Assembly (NCBI GenBank): GCA_002337215.1 | Contig: DDFO01000022.1 | Span: forward strand, 240,250-251,137 | From: Phycisphaerales bacterium UBA1926 | GTDB taxonomy: Bacteria > Planctomycetota > Phycisphaerae > Phycisphaerales > UBA1924 | Direction of reading: 5' to 3' | DNA: 10,888 nucleotides | Part shown: piece by piece, positions 1 through 7,350 of the stretch | Position numbering within the stretch: position 1 is the stretch's first letter | How the letters are laid out: every line of letters begins with the position of its first letter | Notes under the pieces: generated by a model | What the model saw: only the letters and a program-made list of their open reading frames with translations | Told to the model about the DNA's origin: nothing | The model's database searches: none | Made by a program: the position numbers and the translations under genes

Positions 1-262
1 GGCGGCGCAGCGGCTGATGCCCGCGCTGCTCGAGAGGGTCGGCGGATCGGCGCACGGGACGATCGTCGGCGACGATTCGCTCCGGCGCGGCGGATGCATC
101 GTGCGGACCGAGGGCGGGGGCGTGATCGACGCCGATGTCGATCGGGAGATCGACCGGATGGTCGAGGCGTTGATCCCGGCTGAAGACGACGCTGAGCCGG
201 ACCGTCCCGCGGGTGCCGATGGCGGCGCGACGGACGGTGCTGACGATCGGGGCGGTGCGTGA
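1..262 (+). CDS. fliH: FliH, flagellar export ATPase regulator (C-terminal part, 5' end outside window)
   Basis: Only the last 86 residues are present; the frame is open from base 2 and the start lies upstream. FliH holds the FliI ATPase at the export apparatus and at the C-ring on the cytoplasmic side. The visible part has the pattern typical of the FliH/YscL C-terminus: a D-x-S-L-R-x-G-G-C segment followed by 'RTEGGGVIDADVD' and a short amphipathic helix (REIDRMVEALIP). After this comes a low-complexity acidic tail of about 29 residues rich in Asp, Gly and Ala. The stop codon overlaps the fliI start in the sequence GTGA. The position directly before fliI, as in most flagellar operons, supports the call. 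It could only be mistaken for the homologous type III secretion stator protein, and the neighbours rule that out. Confidence 0.85.
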   Translation, partial: AAQRLMPALLERVGGSAHGTIVGDDSLRRGGCIVRTEGGGVIDADVDREIDRMVEALIPAEDDAEPDRPAGADGGATDGADDRGGA

Positions 263-1707
263 GTGTGCTTGCGCCCGAGATCGAACGGCTTCACGCGTGC
301 GAGCCGCTCGGCTTTGTCGGCCGGGTTGCGTCGGTGAGTGGGCTGAGCGTCGCGGTCAACGACCTTCCGCTGCCGGTCGGGGCGATCGTCCGGATGGGCG
401 GCGACGCCGTCGGTGGTCCACCGGGCGATCAGGCCGGCACGCTCGGCGAGGTCGCCGGGTTCGAGGGCGGGCGGTCGATGGTGATGACCTACGGCGGGCT
501 GGAGGGCGTCCGGCCCGGAGCGCCGGTATCGCTCGTGTCGGCGTCGCCCATCGTGGGCGTGGGCGATGGGTTGCTGGGGCGGGTCGTCAACGGGCTGGGC
601 GAGGCGATCGACGGGAAGGGTCCGGTGCGGGATCGGGCGGGCCGGCTGCTGAACGCGCCGCCACTCGGGGCGATGGCACGTGCGCGGGTGGTCGAGCCGA
701 TCCGGACGGGGGTCCGTGCGATCGATCTGATGACACCGATGGGCAAGGGACAACGGCTCGGGATTTTCGCGGGGCCCGGCGTGGGCAAGAGCACGCTGCT
801 GGGACAGATCGCGCGCGGGACGGACGCGGATGTGAGCGTGATCGCCCTCATCGGTGAGCGTGGACGCGAGGTTCCCGAGTTTATCCACGACGCGTTGGGC
901 GACGCGGGGCTCGCGCGGTCGGTCGTGGTCGTCGCGACGAGCGATGAGAGCCCGCTGATCCGGCTGCGTGCGGCGCGGTACGCGTGCGCGGCGGCCGAGC
1001 ATTTCCGGGACGCCGGGCGGGACGTGCTGCTGATGATGGACTCGGTGACGCGGTTTGCGCATGCAAGGCGGCAGGTGGGCCTGAGCGTGGGCGAGCCGCC
1101 CTCGACGCGGGGGTACACCCCCAGCGTGTTCGCGGAGTTGCCCGTGCTGCTCGAACGTGCGGGAGCACTCGCGGACGATGGCGACAGCTCGGGCGCACGC
1201 CGCGGATCGATCACCGGTCTGTACACGATCCTGGTCGAGGGAGACGACATGACCGAGCCGATCGCGGACGCCGCGCGTGGCATCCTCGACGGGCACGTGA
1301 TGCTCTCGCGCAAGCTTGCGCAGCGGGCACACTTCCCCGCGATCGACGTGCTCGATTCGGTGAGCCGCGTCGCGCCGGCGGTGTCAGACGGTGTGCACGC
1401 GGCGGCGACCCGGCAGGCGATGCGGATGCTCGCGGCCCATCGCGAGGTCGAGGAACTCGTCCGGATCGGCGCGTACGCGCGGGGGTCGGACCCTGAGACG
1501 GATACCGCGATCGAGATGTCCGCGGCGTTCGAGGAACTGCTGCAGCAGCCGACCGATGAGATCGCGGCGTTCGAGGCGGCCCGTGAAAGGCTTGTCCGGC
1601 TTGCGATGGAATCGGGTGAAAAAGTGCGTACGCGGCGCGACAACGCGACGCTCTCCGGCCAGGGCGCGGGCCAGGCCGGACAGGCACGCGGTGGGGGTAG
1701 TCGCTGA
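259..1707 (+). CDS. fliI: FliI, flagellum-specific export ATPase
   Basis: 482 residues, close to the usual 440-480. FliI is the cytoplasmic hexameric ATPase that helps unfold and deliver export substrates to the flagellar type III gate. The Walker A loop GPGVGKST is at residues 172-179. The catalytic-Glu segment 'IGERGREVPEF' has E200. The Walker B strand 'LLMMD' ends at D261 and is followed by the family block 'GYTPSVFAELPVLLERAG'. The ATPase alpha/beta signature P-A-I-D-V-L-D-S-V-S is at 360-369. The N-terminal beta-barrel segment 'GRVASVSGLSVAV' is also typical. The GTG start at 259 overlaps the fliH stop by 4 nt, and the stop overlaps fliJ by 1 nt, so translation is probably coupled. The last 20 or so residues are a Gly/Gln-rich tail. 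The order fliH-fliI-fliJ separates it from F1 and virulence T3SS ATPases. Confidence 0.97.
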   Translation: MSVLAPEIERLHACEPLGFVGRVASVSGLSVAVNDLPLPVGAIVRMGGDAVGGPPGDQAGTLGEVAGFEGGRSMVMTYGGLEGVRPGAPVSLVSASPIVGVGDGLLGRVVNGLGEAIDGKGPVRDRAGRLLNAPPLGAMARARVVEPIRTGVRAIDLMTPMGKGQRLGIFAGPGVGKSTLLGQIARGTDADVSVIALIGERGREVPEFIHDALGDAGLARSVVVVATSDESPLIRLRAARYACAAAEHFRDAGRDVLLMMDSVTRFAHARRQVGLSVGEPPSTRGYTPSVFAELPVLLERAGALADDGDSSGARRGSITGLYTILVEGDDMTEPIADAARGILDGHVMLSRKLAQRAHFPAIDVLDSVSRVAPAVSDGVHAAATRQAMRMLAAHREVEELVRIGAYARGSDPETDTAIEMSAAFEELLQQPTDEIAAFEAARERLVRLAMESGEKVRTRRDNATLSGQGAGQAGQARGGGSR

Positions 1708-2252
1708 TGGCGAAGTTCGTCTTTGAGTTCGAGGCGTTGCTCCGCAAGCGTCGGCACGAGGAACGCGAGCAGATGGGTGTTGTTGCGTTGATCGAACGGG
1801 AACGGCTCGCGCTCGAGGCCGAGATCCGCGGCTTTCAGGACACGATCATCGAAGAGAAGCAGGACCTCGCCCGCCGGCTCGCCGGGAACGACAGCAACCA
1901 CGGATCATTCGAAGAACTCGGCGGTCGGCCGAGCGGTGGTGTCGATCTGCGAGCCGTCCGCATGCAGGCGAACGTGTCGCTTCGTCACATCGATCGGGCC
2001 CAGCGGGCGGTGATCCGGCTCAAGTCGGTCCACGACCGGCTCGACGCGGCTCGGCTGGAACTGATCGGCCTGACGACCAAGCGGCGTGCGATCGAGTTGC
2101 TGCGAGAGGAGCGGCACGAGGCGTGGCGACGCGCGGCGCAGAAACGTGAGCAGGCGGAACTCGATGATCTGGCTGTCCTGCGGCATGGACGCGGGGCCGG
2201 ATCTGGTCGCGGGGTCGGCGAGGCGGCCGGCCGGAAGGAGCATGGCGGATGA
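1707..2252 (+). CDS. fliJ: FliJ, flagellar export chaperone/stalk protein
   Basis: 181 residues, somewhat longer than the usual 140-150. FliJ is a cytoplasmic antiparallel coiled coil that fits into the FliI hexamer, like the gamma subunit of F1, and links it to FlhA. The N-terminus (F-x-F-E-A-L-L-R-K-R-R-H-E-E-R-E-Q) has the usual FliJ start. Nearly the whole protein is charged helix: residues 1-55 form one arm and about 85-155 the other. Between the arms is a Gly-rich link around residues 60-80, and the protein ends in a Gly/Arg-rich tail. The start ATG shares its A with the TGA of fliI. The call rests on position and coiled-coil character as much as on conserved residues, because FliJ sequences diverge strongly. 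Confidence 0.85.
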   Translation: MAKFVFEFEALLRKRRHEEREQMGVVALIERERLALEAEIRGFQDTIIEEKQDLARRLAGNDSNHGSFEELGGRPSGGVDLRAVRMQANVSLRHIDRAQRAVIRLKSVHDRLDAARLELIGLTTKRRAIELLREERHEAWRRAAQKREQAELDDLAVLRHGRGAGSGRGVGEAAGRKEHGG

Positions 2253-2929
2253 AGGCGGCCTGGAATGTGATCACGCTGATCGCGCTGGCGAACATGATCG
2301 CGATCGTCGGGTTCGTCTGGTGGCTCCACTTCTCGGGTCGGCTGGATATGGACCGCGTCGAGTCCGTCCGCGCCATGCTCAGCGAGACGATCGTTGAGCA
2401 GAATTCCCGCGAACTCGAAGCCGCGGCACAGGCGGAGCAAGCGTCGATCGACGCGGCCGAGATCGAGCGGCTGTCGGGCCCGCCCGTCTCGGCGCAGGAT
2501 GCGCTGGCGCTGCGCATGGCGACCTCCGAGATCGATCTTCAGAGGCTCCAGCGTCTGCGGGGCGAGGTGGATGACCTTAAGGCGACGCTCGCGCGGGAAC
2601 GCAGGATCTTCGATCGGGATCGTGCGGCGTTCGAGGCCGACAGAACCGAGTTCGAGGAGATGCGCGAAGAGATCGCGGAGATCGAGGGCGATGCGCAGTT
2701 CGCCAAGTCGGTCGAGGTACTGGATACACTGAAGTCGGCGGAGGCGATGGAGGTCTTGGCGGAGCTCTACGCGACCGATCCGGTGCAGGTCGTGACCTAC
2801 CTGGACGCGATGGACTCGCGGGCCCGGGCGAATGTGATCCGGGAGTTCAACAAGGACGGGCAAACTGATATGGCAGCGGGTTTGCTAGAAGCCCTCCGCC
2901 TGCACGGCTTGGAGGCCGGGGGGCAATGA
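2249..2929 (+). CDS. MotE/YlxF/FlbB-type flagellar protein (TM anchor, coiled coil, MgtE-N-like domain)
   Basis: 226 residues. One N-terminal membrane helix (about 5-27, with 'VGFVWWL') is followed by a long charged coiled coil (about 40-150, strongest at 88-150). The C-terminal helical domain (about 153-222) looks like the MgtE N-terminal/FliG-like fold, with 'VLAELYATDPVQVVTYLDAM' as its core. Relatives sit between fliJ and fliK in Bacillus (ylxF) and in spirochaetes (flbB). In rhizobia MotE is a chaperone for MotC, and Borrelia FlbB builds a periplasmic collar around the motor. This protein is therefore probably a motor-associated, membrane-anchored scaffold; its exact role here is inference. 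The ATG lies in ATGA, overlapping the fliJ stop by 4 nt. A good ribosome binding site AAGGAG (2235-2240) is 8 nt upstream. Confidence 0.75.
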   Translation: MKAAWNVITLIALANMIAIVGFVWWLHFSGRLDMDRVESVRAMLSETIVEQNSRELEAAAQAEQASIDAAEIERLSGPPVSAQDALALRMATSEIDLQRLQRLRGEVDDLKATLARERRIFDRDRAAFEADRTEFEEMREEIAEIEGDAQFAKSVEVLDTLKSAEAMEVLAELYATDPVQVVTYLDAMDSRARANVIREFNKDGQTDMAAGLLEALRLHGLEAGGQ

Positions 2930-2941
2930 GGGTGATCACCG

Positions 2942-4231
2942 TTGCGCATCGATCCGCAGATCCCGACGAGCGAGCCGGCAAGGCCTGCGCCCTGGGCGGC
3001 GTCTGCGCAGAGCGAGGGGTACGCGGCGTTGCTGGGTTTGCTGGGATCGGCGAACGCCGGCAGGGATGAGGTTCGCCCCGAGGGATTGGACTCAGCGGTC
3101 CGCCGAGAGATGAGCGATCCGCTCGGGCTCGCGACCCGTCAGGCGGCGGTCACGCCGGGCGCGTCGCCGTTGCTGGCCGGGCGTTTCGATGTGAAGGACG
3201 CCGCCCTCGAATCGCCTGCGGGCGAGTCTCCGGGCAGAACGCGGCACGGTTCGACAACCGGCGGCCTCGCGGAAGGCCGCGCGTCGGCTGCAACGACGGA
3301 GCGGCGTGAAGGCTCGTCGGCCGGCGGCACCGGAACTCAGACAAACAAGGGCGATACCGGGCTCAACCAGTCGAGCGGCGGGTCGGGGCCAGCGGGTCAA
3401 GGGGCATCCCAGACCGGGCTTGTGGCGCCCGTGCAGGGTCAGGCCGGCGGCTCGGCAGCCGGGAATCTCGGTGCGGGCGGCGGGACCGGTGGTGGGGTCA
3501 GCGCGGTGAGCGCGGCCGGCGGCGGTGCGGGCACGGCATCGGGGCAGACCGCATCGGGACAATCCGCATCGCTCCCCGTCGTGAGTTCGATCGCCTCGGC
3601 TCAGCGCGGGCCGGACGCGCAGGACGCGAAGGCATTCAAGACCGCGACGCCGCAACCATTGCGCAGCGAGCAGGCCGAGATTGCGCCGCAGATCGCCAAG
3701 GGTCTCGCATCGCTCGTGCTCAAGGACGGCGGGCAGGCGCAGATCCAGCTCCGCCCCGAGGCTCTTGGGCGTGTGGATGTTGATCTCGCGGTGAAGGACG
3801 GGGTTGTGCGCGCGACGCTGTCGGCGGAGAACGAATCGGCACGCGAGTTGCTGTTTGAAAACTTGGACCGATTGCGATCGCTGCTGGAGCAGCGCGGCCT
3901 TCGGGTTGAATCGCTCGAGGTCTCGAACGCGGCGGATGCGCAGGATGCGACCACCGACGCGGACGAACGACGCGGGGGCCGATGGACATCGGCGCAGGAC
4001 GAACCCCGCGGCACCGGCACGGAGGCCGGGCACGATCGGAACCCGCCTGGAGACGGCGGGCACGACGACAGGGCTCGGGGCGGAGTCCCCTGGCGTTCCG
4101 CGGAGCGGAGCGGTGCCCATACGCGAGCACGATCGGCGGAGTCCGAGACGTTGCAAAGACAGACGGACGGCGTTGCGGCGACCCGGTGGGAGCCGGGCGT
4201 GATGGCGGTGCGTCTGGACACAGTGGCCTGA
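2942..4231 (+). CDS. fliK: FliK, flagellar hook-length control protein
   Basis: 429 residues. FliK is exported during hook growth and switches the export gate from hook to filament substrates once the hook is long enough. The C-terminal hook-length domain (Flg_hook) spans about residues 245-330; its core LRPEALG is at 270-276, followed by 'VDVDLAVKDGVVRATLSAE' and 'LLEQRGLRVESLEVS'. Residues about 90-235 are low-complexity Gly/Ser/Ala/Gln, fitting an extended ruler. About 100 further low-complexity residues follow the domain and end in 'VMAVRLDTVA'. The start is a TTG: the upstream in-frame TGA at 2933-2935 leaves no other early start, and GAGGGTGA (2928-2935) sits 6 nt before it as ribosome binding site. 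A rare start codon would suit a protein needed in small amounts. Confidence 0.88.
   Translation: MRIDPQIPTSEPARPAPWAASAQSEGYAALLGLLGSANAGRDEVRPEGLDSAVRREMSDPLGLATRQAAVTPGASPLLAGRFDVKDAALESPAGESPGRTRHGSTTGGLAEGRASAATTERREGSSAGGTGTQTNKGDTGLNQSSGGSGPAGQGASQTGLVAPVQGQAGGSAAGNLGAGGGTGGGVSAVSAAGGGAGTASGQTASGQSASLPVVSSIASAQRGPDAQDAKAFKTATPQPLRSEQAEIAPQIAKGLASLVLKDGGQAQIQLRPEALGRVDVDLAVKDGVVRATLSAENESARELLFENLDRLRSLLEQRGLRVESLEVSNAADAQDATTDADERRGGRWTSAQDEPRGTGTEAGHDRNPPGDGGHDDRARGGVPWRSAERSGAHTRARSAESETLQRQTDGVAATRWEPGVMAVRLDTVA
3536..3575 (+). repeat. Short 15-bp tandem repeat inside fliK
   Basis: Two full units and one partial unit of a 15-bp repeat (GCATCGGGGCAGACC at 3536, GCATCGGGACAATCC at 3551, GCATCGCTCC at 3566) lie in the ruler region of fliK. 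The unit is a multiple of three and encodes repeated A-S-G-Q-T/S, so gain or loss of a unit would change ruler length without a frameshift. Confidence 0.6.
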
Positions 4232-4307
4232 CGATCGATTGGATCGCGGGTGGTCACGCATGACGAGCGGCGGTGGCGCGGCGGGTATTGCTGCGCAGGA
4301 CCGTTGC

Positions 4308-4313
4308 AGGAGA
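4308..4313 (+). promoter_or_regulatory. Ribosome binding site that fixes the flgD start
   Basis: AGGAGA lies 8 nt before the ATG at 4322. The same frame could also start at a GTG at 4250, but that has no comparable site. It would add 24 residues, including two cysteines, that do not resemble FlgD N-termini. The fliK-flgD gap (4232-4321) shows no other clear element. Confidence 0.8.
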
Positions 4314-4321
4314 ACGGAATT

Positions 4322-4831
4322 ATGAGCGCGATCGGTACGTCGGCTTCGCTGACAGAGTCAGTGGTGCGCGAACCCAGCCGGGGATTCGCCGAGGTCAGTT
4401 CTGAGGACTTCATGAGCATGATCCTCAGCGAGCTGACCAACCAAGACCCGATGGAGCCCAACGACACCGAGGCGCTGCTCAATCAGATCTCGACGCTGCG
4501 GAACATCGAGTCCGATGAGAAGATGCTCGACTCGCTCGAGGGCATGGTGGACTCGAACGAGTTCGCCAGCGCGGCGAACCTGATCGGAACGCTCATCAGC
4601 GGCATCAGCGAGACGAACCAACGGGTCGCCGACGTTGTGCTGAGCGTGAGCAATACCGACGAGGGCCCGGTGCTGAACCTCTTCGATGGCTCGCGTGTCG
4701 CGTTCGAGAACGTGGACGAGATTGTCGCGCCGCTCACACTCGATGAGCAGGGCGACGATGAGGACGCGCCCGATGATGACACGGGCAACGGCGATGACGG
4801 CGACGACAGCAGCGGGGGGACCGACGGATGA
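4322..4831 (+). CDS. flgD: FlgD, hook cap/scaffold protein (short form with acidic tail)
   Basis: 169 residues from the ATG chosen by its ribosome binding site. FlgD is exported and caps the growing hook so that FlgE subunits can assemble. The N-terminal FlgD block 'SSEDFMSMILSELTNQDPM' through 'LLNQISTLRNIES' (residues about 26-63) is canonical. 'ASAANLIGTLISG' follows at about 82-94, and then a short beta-rich piece 'GPVLNLFDGSRVAFENVDEI'. The C-terminal tudor and FnIII domains of the 231-residue enterobacterial protein are largely missing, as in the short FlgD of Bacillus. Residues 141-169 form a tail with 14 Asp/Glu of 29, which is not a usual FlgD feature. The stop overlaps the next start in ATGA. 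Confidence 0.93.
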   Translation: MSAIGTSASLTESVVREPSRGFAEVSSEDFMSMILSELTNQDPMEPNDTEALLNQISTLRNIESDEKMLDSLEGMVDSNEFASAANLIGTLISGISETNQRVADVVLSVSNTDEGPVLNLFDGSRVAFENVDEIVAPLTLDEQGDDEDAPDDDTGNGDDGDDSSGGTDG

Positions 4832-5301
4832 CGCCTGCCGCCGGATCGCTGCTGGGGCTGCTGGGGTCGGGGGTGAACCTCCTGGCCCGCGCGGTGAATC
4901 CGCAGCAATCGATCGAGGGCGCGAGCTTCGACGATCTGTTGGCGCAGGCGAGGTCGGGGACCCTCCGAGCAGGGCAGCCGATCCGGTTGGGGTCCGATTC
5001 GTCGGTCGAACTGACGCCTGACCAACTCGAGCGGCTCGGCGAGGCGGCGGCGACGCTGGAAAAGGCGGGCGCGAACCGGGCGGTGATCCTGCTCGACGGG
5101 ATGGCGATCGAGTACGACGTGATGAGCCGAACGGTGATGGGCGAGGTGGACCTCGATTCCCCGGAGGCAACGACGGGGATCGACGCGTTTGTGCGCGCCC
5201 CGGCGAATGCCGGGGAGGGCGCGGTGCTGACATCGCCGGCGTTCCCGGCACCGGAGAACCTGTCTTTGCTGCGGGCGTTGGGCCGAACCGACGCCGCGTA
5301 G
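4828..5301 (+). CDS. Small flagellar operon protein of the flgD-flgE junction (TIGR02530-like)
   Basis: 157 residues, overlapping flgD by 4 nt (ATGA). The region around residues 60-108 (ELTPDQLERLGEAAATLEKA, then 'AVILLDGMAIEYDV' and 'RTVMGEVDL') resembles the family called 'flagellar operon protein'. Members of that family lie between flgD and flgE in Firmicutes, spirochaetes and others. The family pattern is a helix with Leu/Arg, then 'lvLldg-AlivsVknrTVit'. Its molecular role is not established; its place suggests hook assembly or substrate handling. The N-terminus has a short hydrophobic stretch (residues 7-20), which is not a convincing signal peptide. The C-terminal 45 residues are unrecognised. 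The family call comes from reading the pattern, not from a search. Confidence 0.65.
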   Translation: MTPAAGSLLGLLGSGVNLLARAVNPQQSIEGASFDDLLAQARSGTLRAGQPIRLGSDSSVELTPDQLERLGEAAATLEKAGANRAVILLDGMAIEYDVMSRTVMGEVDLDSPEATTGIDAFVRAPANAGEGAVLTSPAFPAPENLSLLRALGRTDAA

Positions 5302-5338
5302 GCGGGGTCTGGGAACGGCTGCCGCGGGTGATGGGGCG

Positions 5339-5353
5339 GCGGGCTTTGCCCGC
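5339..5353 (+). promoter_or_regulatory. Small hairpin just upstream of the flgE ribosome binding site
   Basis: GCGGGC-TTT-GCCCGC forms a perfect 6-bp stem with a 3-nt loop. It ends two bases before GGAGG (5356-5360), the flgE ribosome binding site. It lies in the 66-nt gap between the small operon protein and flgE. No T-run follows, so it does not look like an intrinsic terminator. A role in mRNA processing or in keeping the site open is inference. Confidence 0.45.
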
Positions 5354-5367
5354 GTGGAGGGTGACGG

Positions 5368-7089
5368 ATGGCTTCGACAACGGCGTTCTACACGGGGCTG
5401 AGCGGGCTGAGCGTGCACGCGCGTCGGCTCGACGTGATCGGCAACAACATCGCGAACGTCAACACGACGGCGTACAAGAGCACCAGGCTCGAACTCCAGA
5501 ACAACTACCCGCGCACGATCAACCCCGGGACCGAACCCCAGCAGTTCACCGGGGGCACGAATCCCTATCAGATCGGGCTCGGCGTGGGCATCGCGGGGAC
5601 GACGCAGAACTTCTCGGTCGGGTCGATCTCGCCGACGGGCGACCCGCGCGACCTCGCGCTCGAGGGGGACGGGTTCTTCATCGTGCGGCGCGGCGACGAG
5701 TCCTTCTACACGCGGAACGGCGCGTTCCGACAGGACGCGAACGAGGATCTGGTGACGATCAACGGCGAGAAGGTCCTCGGGTACGGTGTCGACGCTGATT
5801 ACAACGTCATCGATGGGGCGCTCCAGGAGATCAACATCCCGGTCGGCCGACTGCAGATCGCCGAGCCCACGACGCTCGTGAACTTCGCGGGCAACCTGAA
5901 CGCGGGCGGGGACGTCGCGGGGGCGGGGAGCATCACAAACCTGCTCGCGCCGGGCGCGACGGGGTTCCGCACGCTGGGCAACGCGATCGCGTCGGCGACG
6001 ACGGCGCTGACGGACCTCGCCGACCCGACGACCGGCGGCGCGCTCTTCGGCGCGGGTGAGACGATCCGCATGGACGGGGCGACTCGCGGCGGGACGCGGA
6101 TCCCCCAGGCAGACTTCGCGGTCGGTGCCGGGACCACCGTTGGTGATCTGCTCGCGTTCCTCAACAGCGAACTCGGGATTCACAGCCAGACGGTCCCGAA
6201 CCCCGACGGCACGCTCCCAGGCGCGGCGATCGACGCGGACGGCGTCATCTCCATCAACGGCAACACCGGATCGACGTCGACGATCGCGCTCGACTCGGCG
6301 GACCTGAAAAGGCTCGACGCGGACGGCATACTCGTGGGGCTCCCGTTCGCGACCGCGAACGTGCGCCCGTCTTCGGGCGAGGCGGACCGGACGACGACGG
6401 TGGTCTACGACTCGCTCGGCAACGAGGTCGAGGTCACGATCGCGTTCACGCTCGTGAGCAAAAACACGAGCGGGACAACCTGGCGCTACGACTTGTTCAG
6501 CCCCGATAACGGAGACTCGGGGGAGTTCCTCGGGACCGGCGAGGTCTCGTTCGATTCGCTCGGCGCGCTCACCGCCAACGACCCGATCCCGGTGTCGGTC
6601 AGCCGGGCGGGCACCGGGGCGGCCTCGCCGCTGTCGTTTAATATGCAGCTCTCGAGCTCGAACGGGCGGATGACGGCGCTGACCGATGCGCCGAGCCAGT
6701 TCGCGCCTGTTTTCCGGGACGGGGTGCCGACCGGGACGCTCGAACAGTTCGGCGTCGATCGGGACGGGACGATCATCGGCGCGTTCTCCAACGGTGCGAC
6801 CCGGACGCTGGGGCGGGTCGCGGTCGCCCGGTTCATCAACAACAACGGGCTGCTCGAGGAGGGGGACGCGCTCTACCGCGTCGGCGCCAACAGCGGCGAG
6901 CCGATCGTGACGGCTCCCGGTGAACAGGCGGCGGGGCTGGTCGCGAGCGGCGCGCTGGAGCTCTCGAACGTCGATCTGGGCCAAGAGTTCATCGACCTGA
7001 TTCTGACAAGCACGGGCTACTCGGCCTCGTCTCGGATCATCCAGACGACCGATGAACTCATGCAGCAGTTGCTCGTGATCGGGCGGTGA
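5368..7089 (+). CDS. flgE: FlgE, flagellar hook protein
   Basis: 573 residues, longer than the 402 of enterobacteria. FlgE is exported and polymerises into the hook, the universal joint. The N-terminal rod/hook motif 'LDVIGNNIANVNTTAYKS' is at about 22-39. 'GDPRDLALEGDGFFIV' and 'TRNGAFRQD' follow in the D1 part. The C-terminal signature 'LVASGALELSNVDLGQEFID' then 'TGYSASSRIIQTTDELMQQL' closes the D0/D1 coiled coil. The extra length lies in the middle: about residues 225-315 contain 'TTVGDLLAFLNSELG' (from T256), which recalls the repeated modules of flagellin and hook-associated proteins. There is no cysteine, so the Cys-derived lysinoalanine cross-link of spirochaete hooks cannot form. GGAGG (5356-5360) is 7 nt before the ATG. 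The surface domains are probably lineage-specific. Confidence 0.96.
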   Translation: MASTTAFYTGLSGLSVHARRLDVIGNNIANVNTTAYKSTRLELQNNYPRTINPGTEPQQFTGGTNPYQIGLGVGIAGTTQNFSVGSISPTGDPRDLALEGDGFFIVRRGDESFYTRNGAFRQDANEDLVTINGEKVLGYGVDADYNVIDGALQEINIPVGRLQIAEPTTLVNFAGNLNAGGDVAGAGSITNLLAPGATGFRTLGNAIASATTALTDLADPTTGGALFGAGETIRMDGATRGGTRIPQADFAVGAGTTVGDLLAFLNSELGIHSQTVPNPDGTLPGAAIDADGVISINGNTGSTSTIALDSADLKRLDADGILVGLPFATANVRPSSGEADRTTTVVYDSLGNEVEVTIAFTLVSKNTSGTTWRYDLFSPDNGDSGEFLGTGEVSFDSLGALTANDPIPVSVSRAGTGAASPLSFNMQLSSSNGRMTALTDAPSQFAPVFRDGVPTGTLEQFGVDRDGTIIGAFSNGATRTLGRVAVARFINNNGLLEEGDALYRVGANSGEPIVTAPGEQAAGLVASGALELSNVDLGQEFIDLILTSTGYSASSRIIQTTDELMQQLLVIGR

Positions 7090-7120
7090 TTGAGGCAGAG
7101 ACCCCGGAGGCGATTCAGCA

Positions 7121-7318
7121 ATGATCTGCGTGACGAGGCTCAACGGTGATCGGTTCGTGCTCAACGCGGAGCTCATCCGCACCGTTGAGGAGAACCCAGA
7201 CACGATCATCACGCTCGTCAACGGGGATCACATCATCGTCCGAGAAAACATGGACGAGGTCATCCGGCGGGCGATCGAATACGGCCGGTGCCTGCGGCGG
7301 ATGATGCCTGCCAGTTAA
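7121..7318 (+). CDS. flbD: FlbD/SwrD-family small flagellar protein
   Basis: 65 residues, the usual size of the FlbD family (PF06289). The pattern 'MICVTRLNGDRFVLNAELI' then 'TVEENPDTIITLVNGDHIIV' and 'ENMDEVIRRAIEY' matches the family throughout. Bacillus SwrD raises flagellar torque, perhaps by acting on the stators, and relatives lie between flgE and motA or fliL, as here. It is unrelated to the sigma-54 activator also named FlbD in Caulobacter. GGAGG at 7106-7110 is 10 nt before the ATG. The stop is TAA at 7316-7318, and the same frame stays open beyond it as far as 7807. Confidence 0.9.
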   Translation: MICVTRLNGDRFVLNAELIRTVEENPDTIITLVNGDHIIVRENMDEVIRRAIEYGRCLRRMMPAS

Positions 7319-7350
7319 CACGGTCCCGAGCTCGACGAGGAAGTACGCCC

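Noticed and set aside
213..857. 214-codon + strand frame overlapping fliH and fliI
   Set aside because: Arg/Gly-rich shadow of fliI with no motif.
489..1901. 470-codon open frame on the - strand opposite fliI
   Set aside because: Ser/Arg/Pro-rich shadow of fliI with no family features and no ribosome binding site noticed.
4250..4321. GTG start extending FlgD by 24 residues
   Set aside because: The ATG at 4322 has a good ribosome binding site and gives a normal FlgD N-terminus; the extension has two cysteines and no family likeness.
4483..7221. 912-codon open frame on the - strand covering flgE and the small protein
   Set aside because: It lies opposite well-supported genes, is extremely Arg-rich with no recognisable motif, and follows from codon bias in GC-rich DNA.
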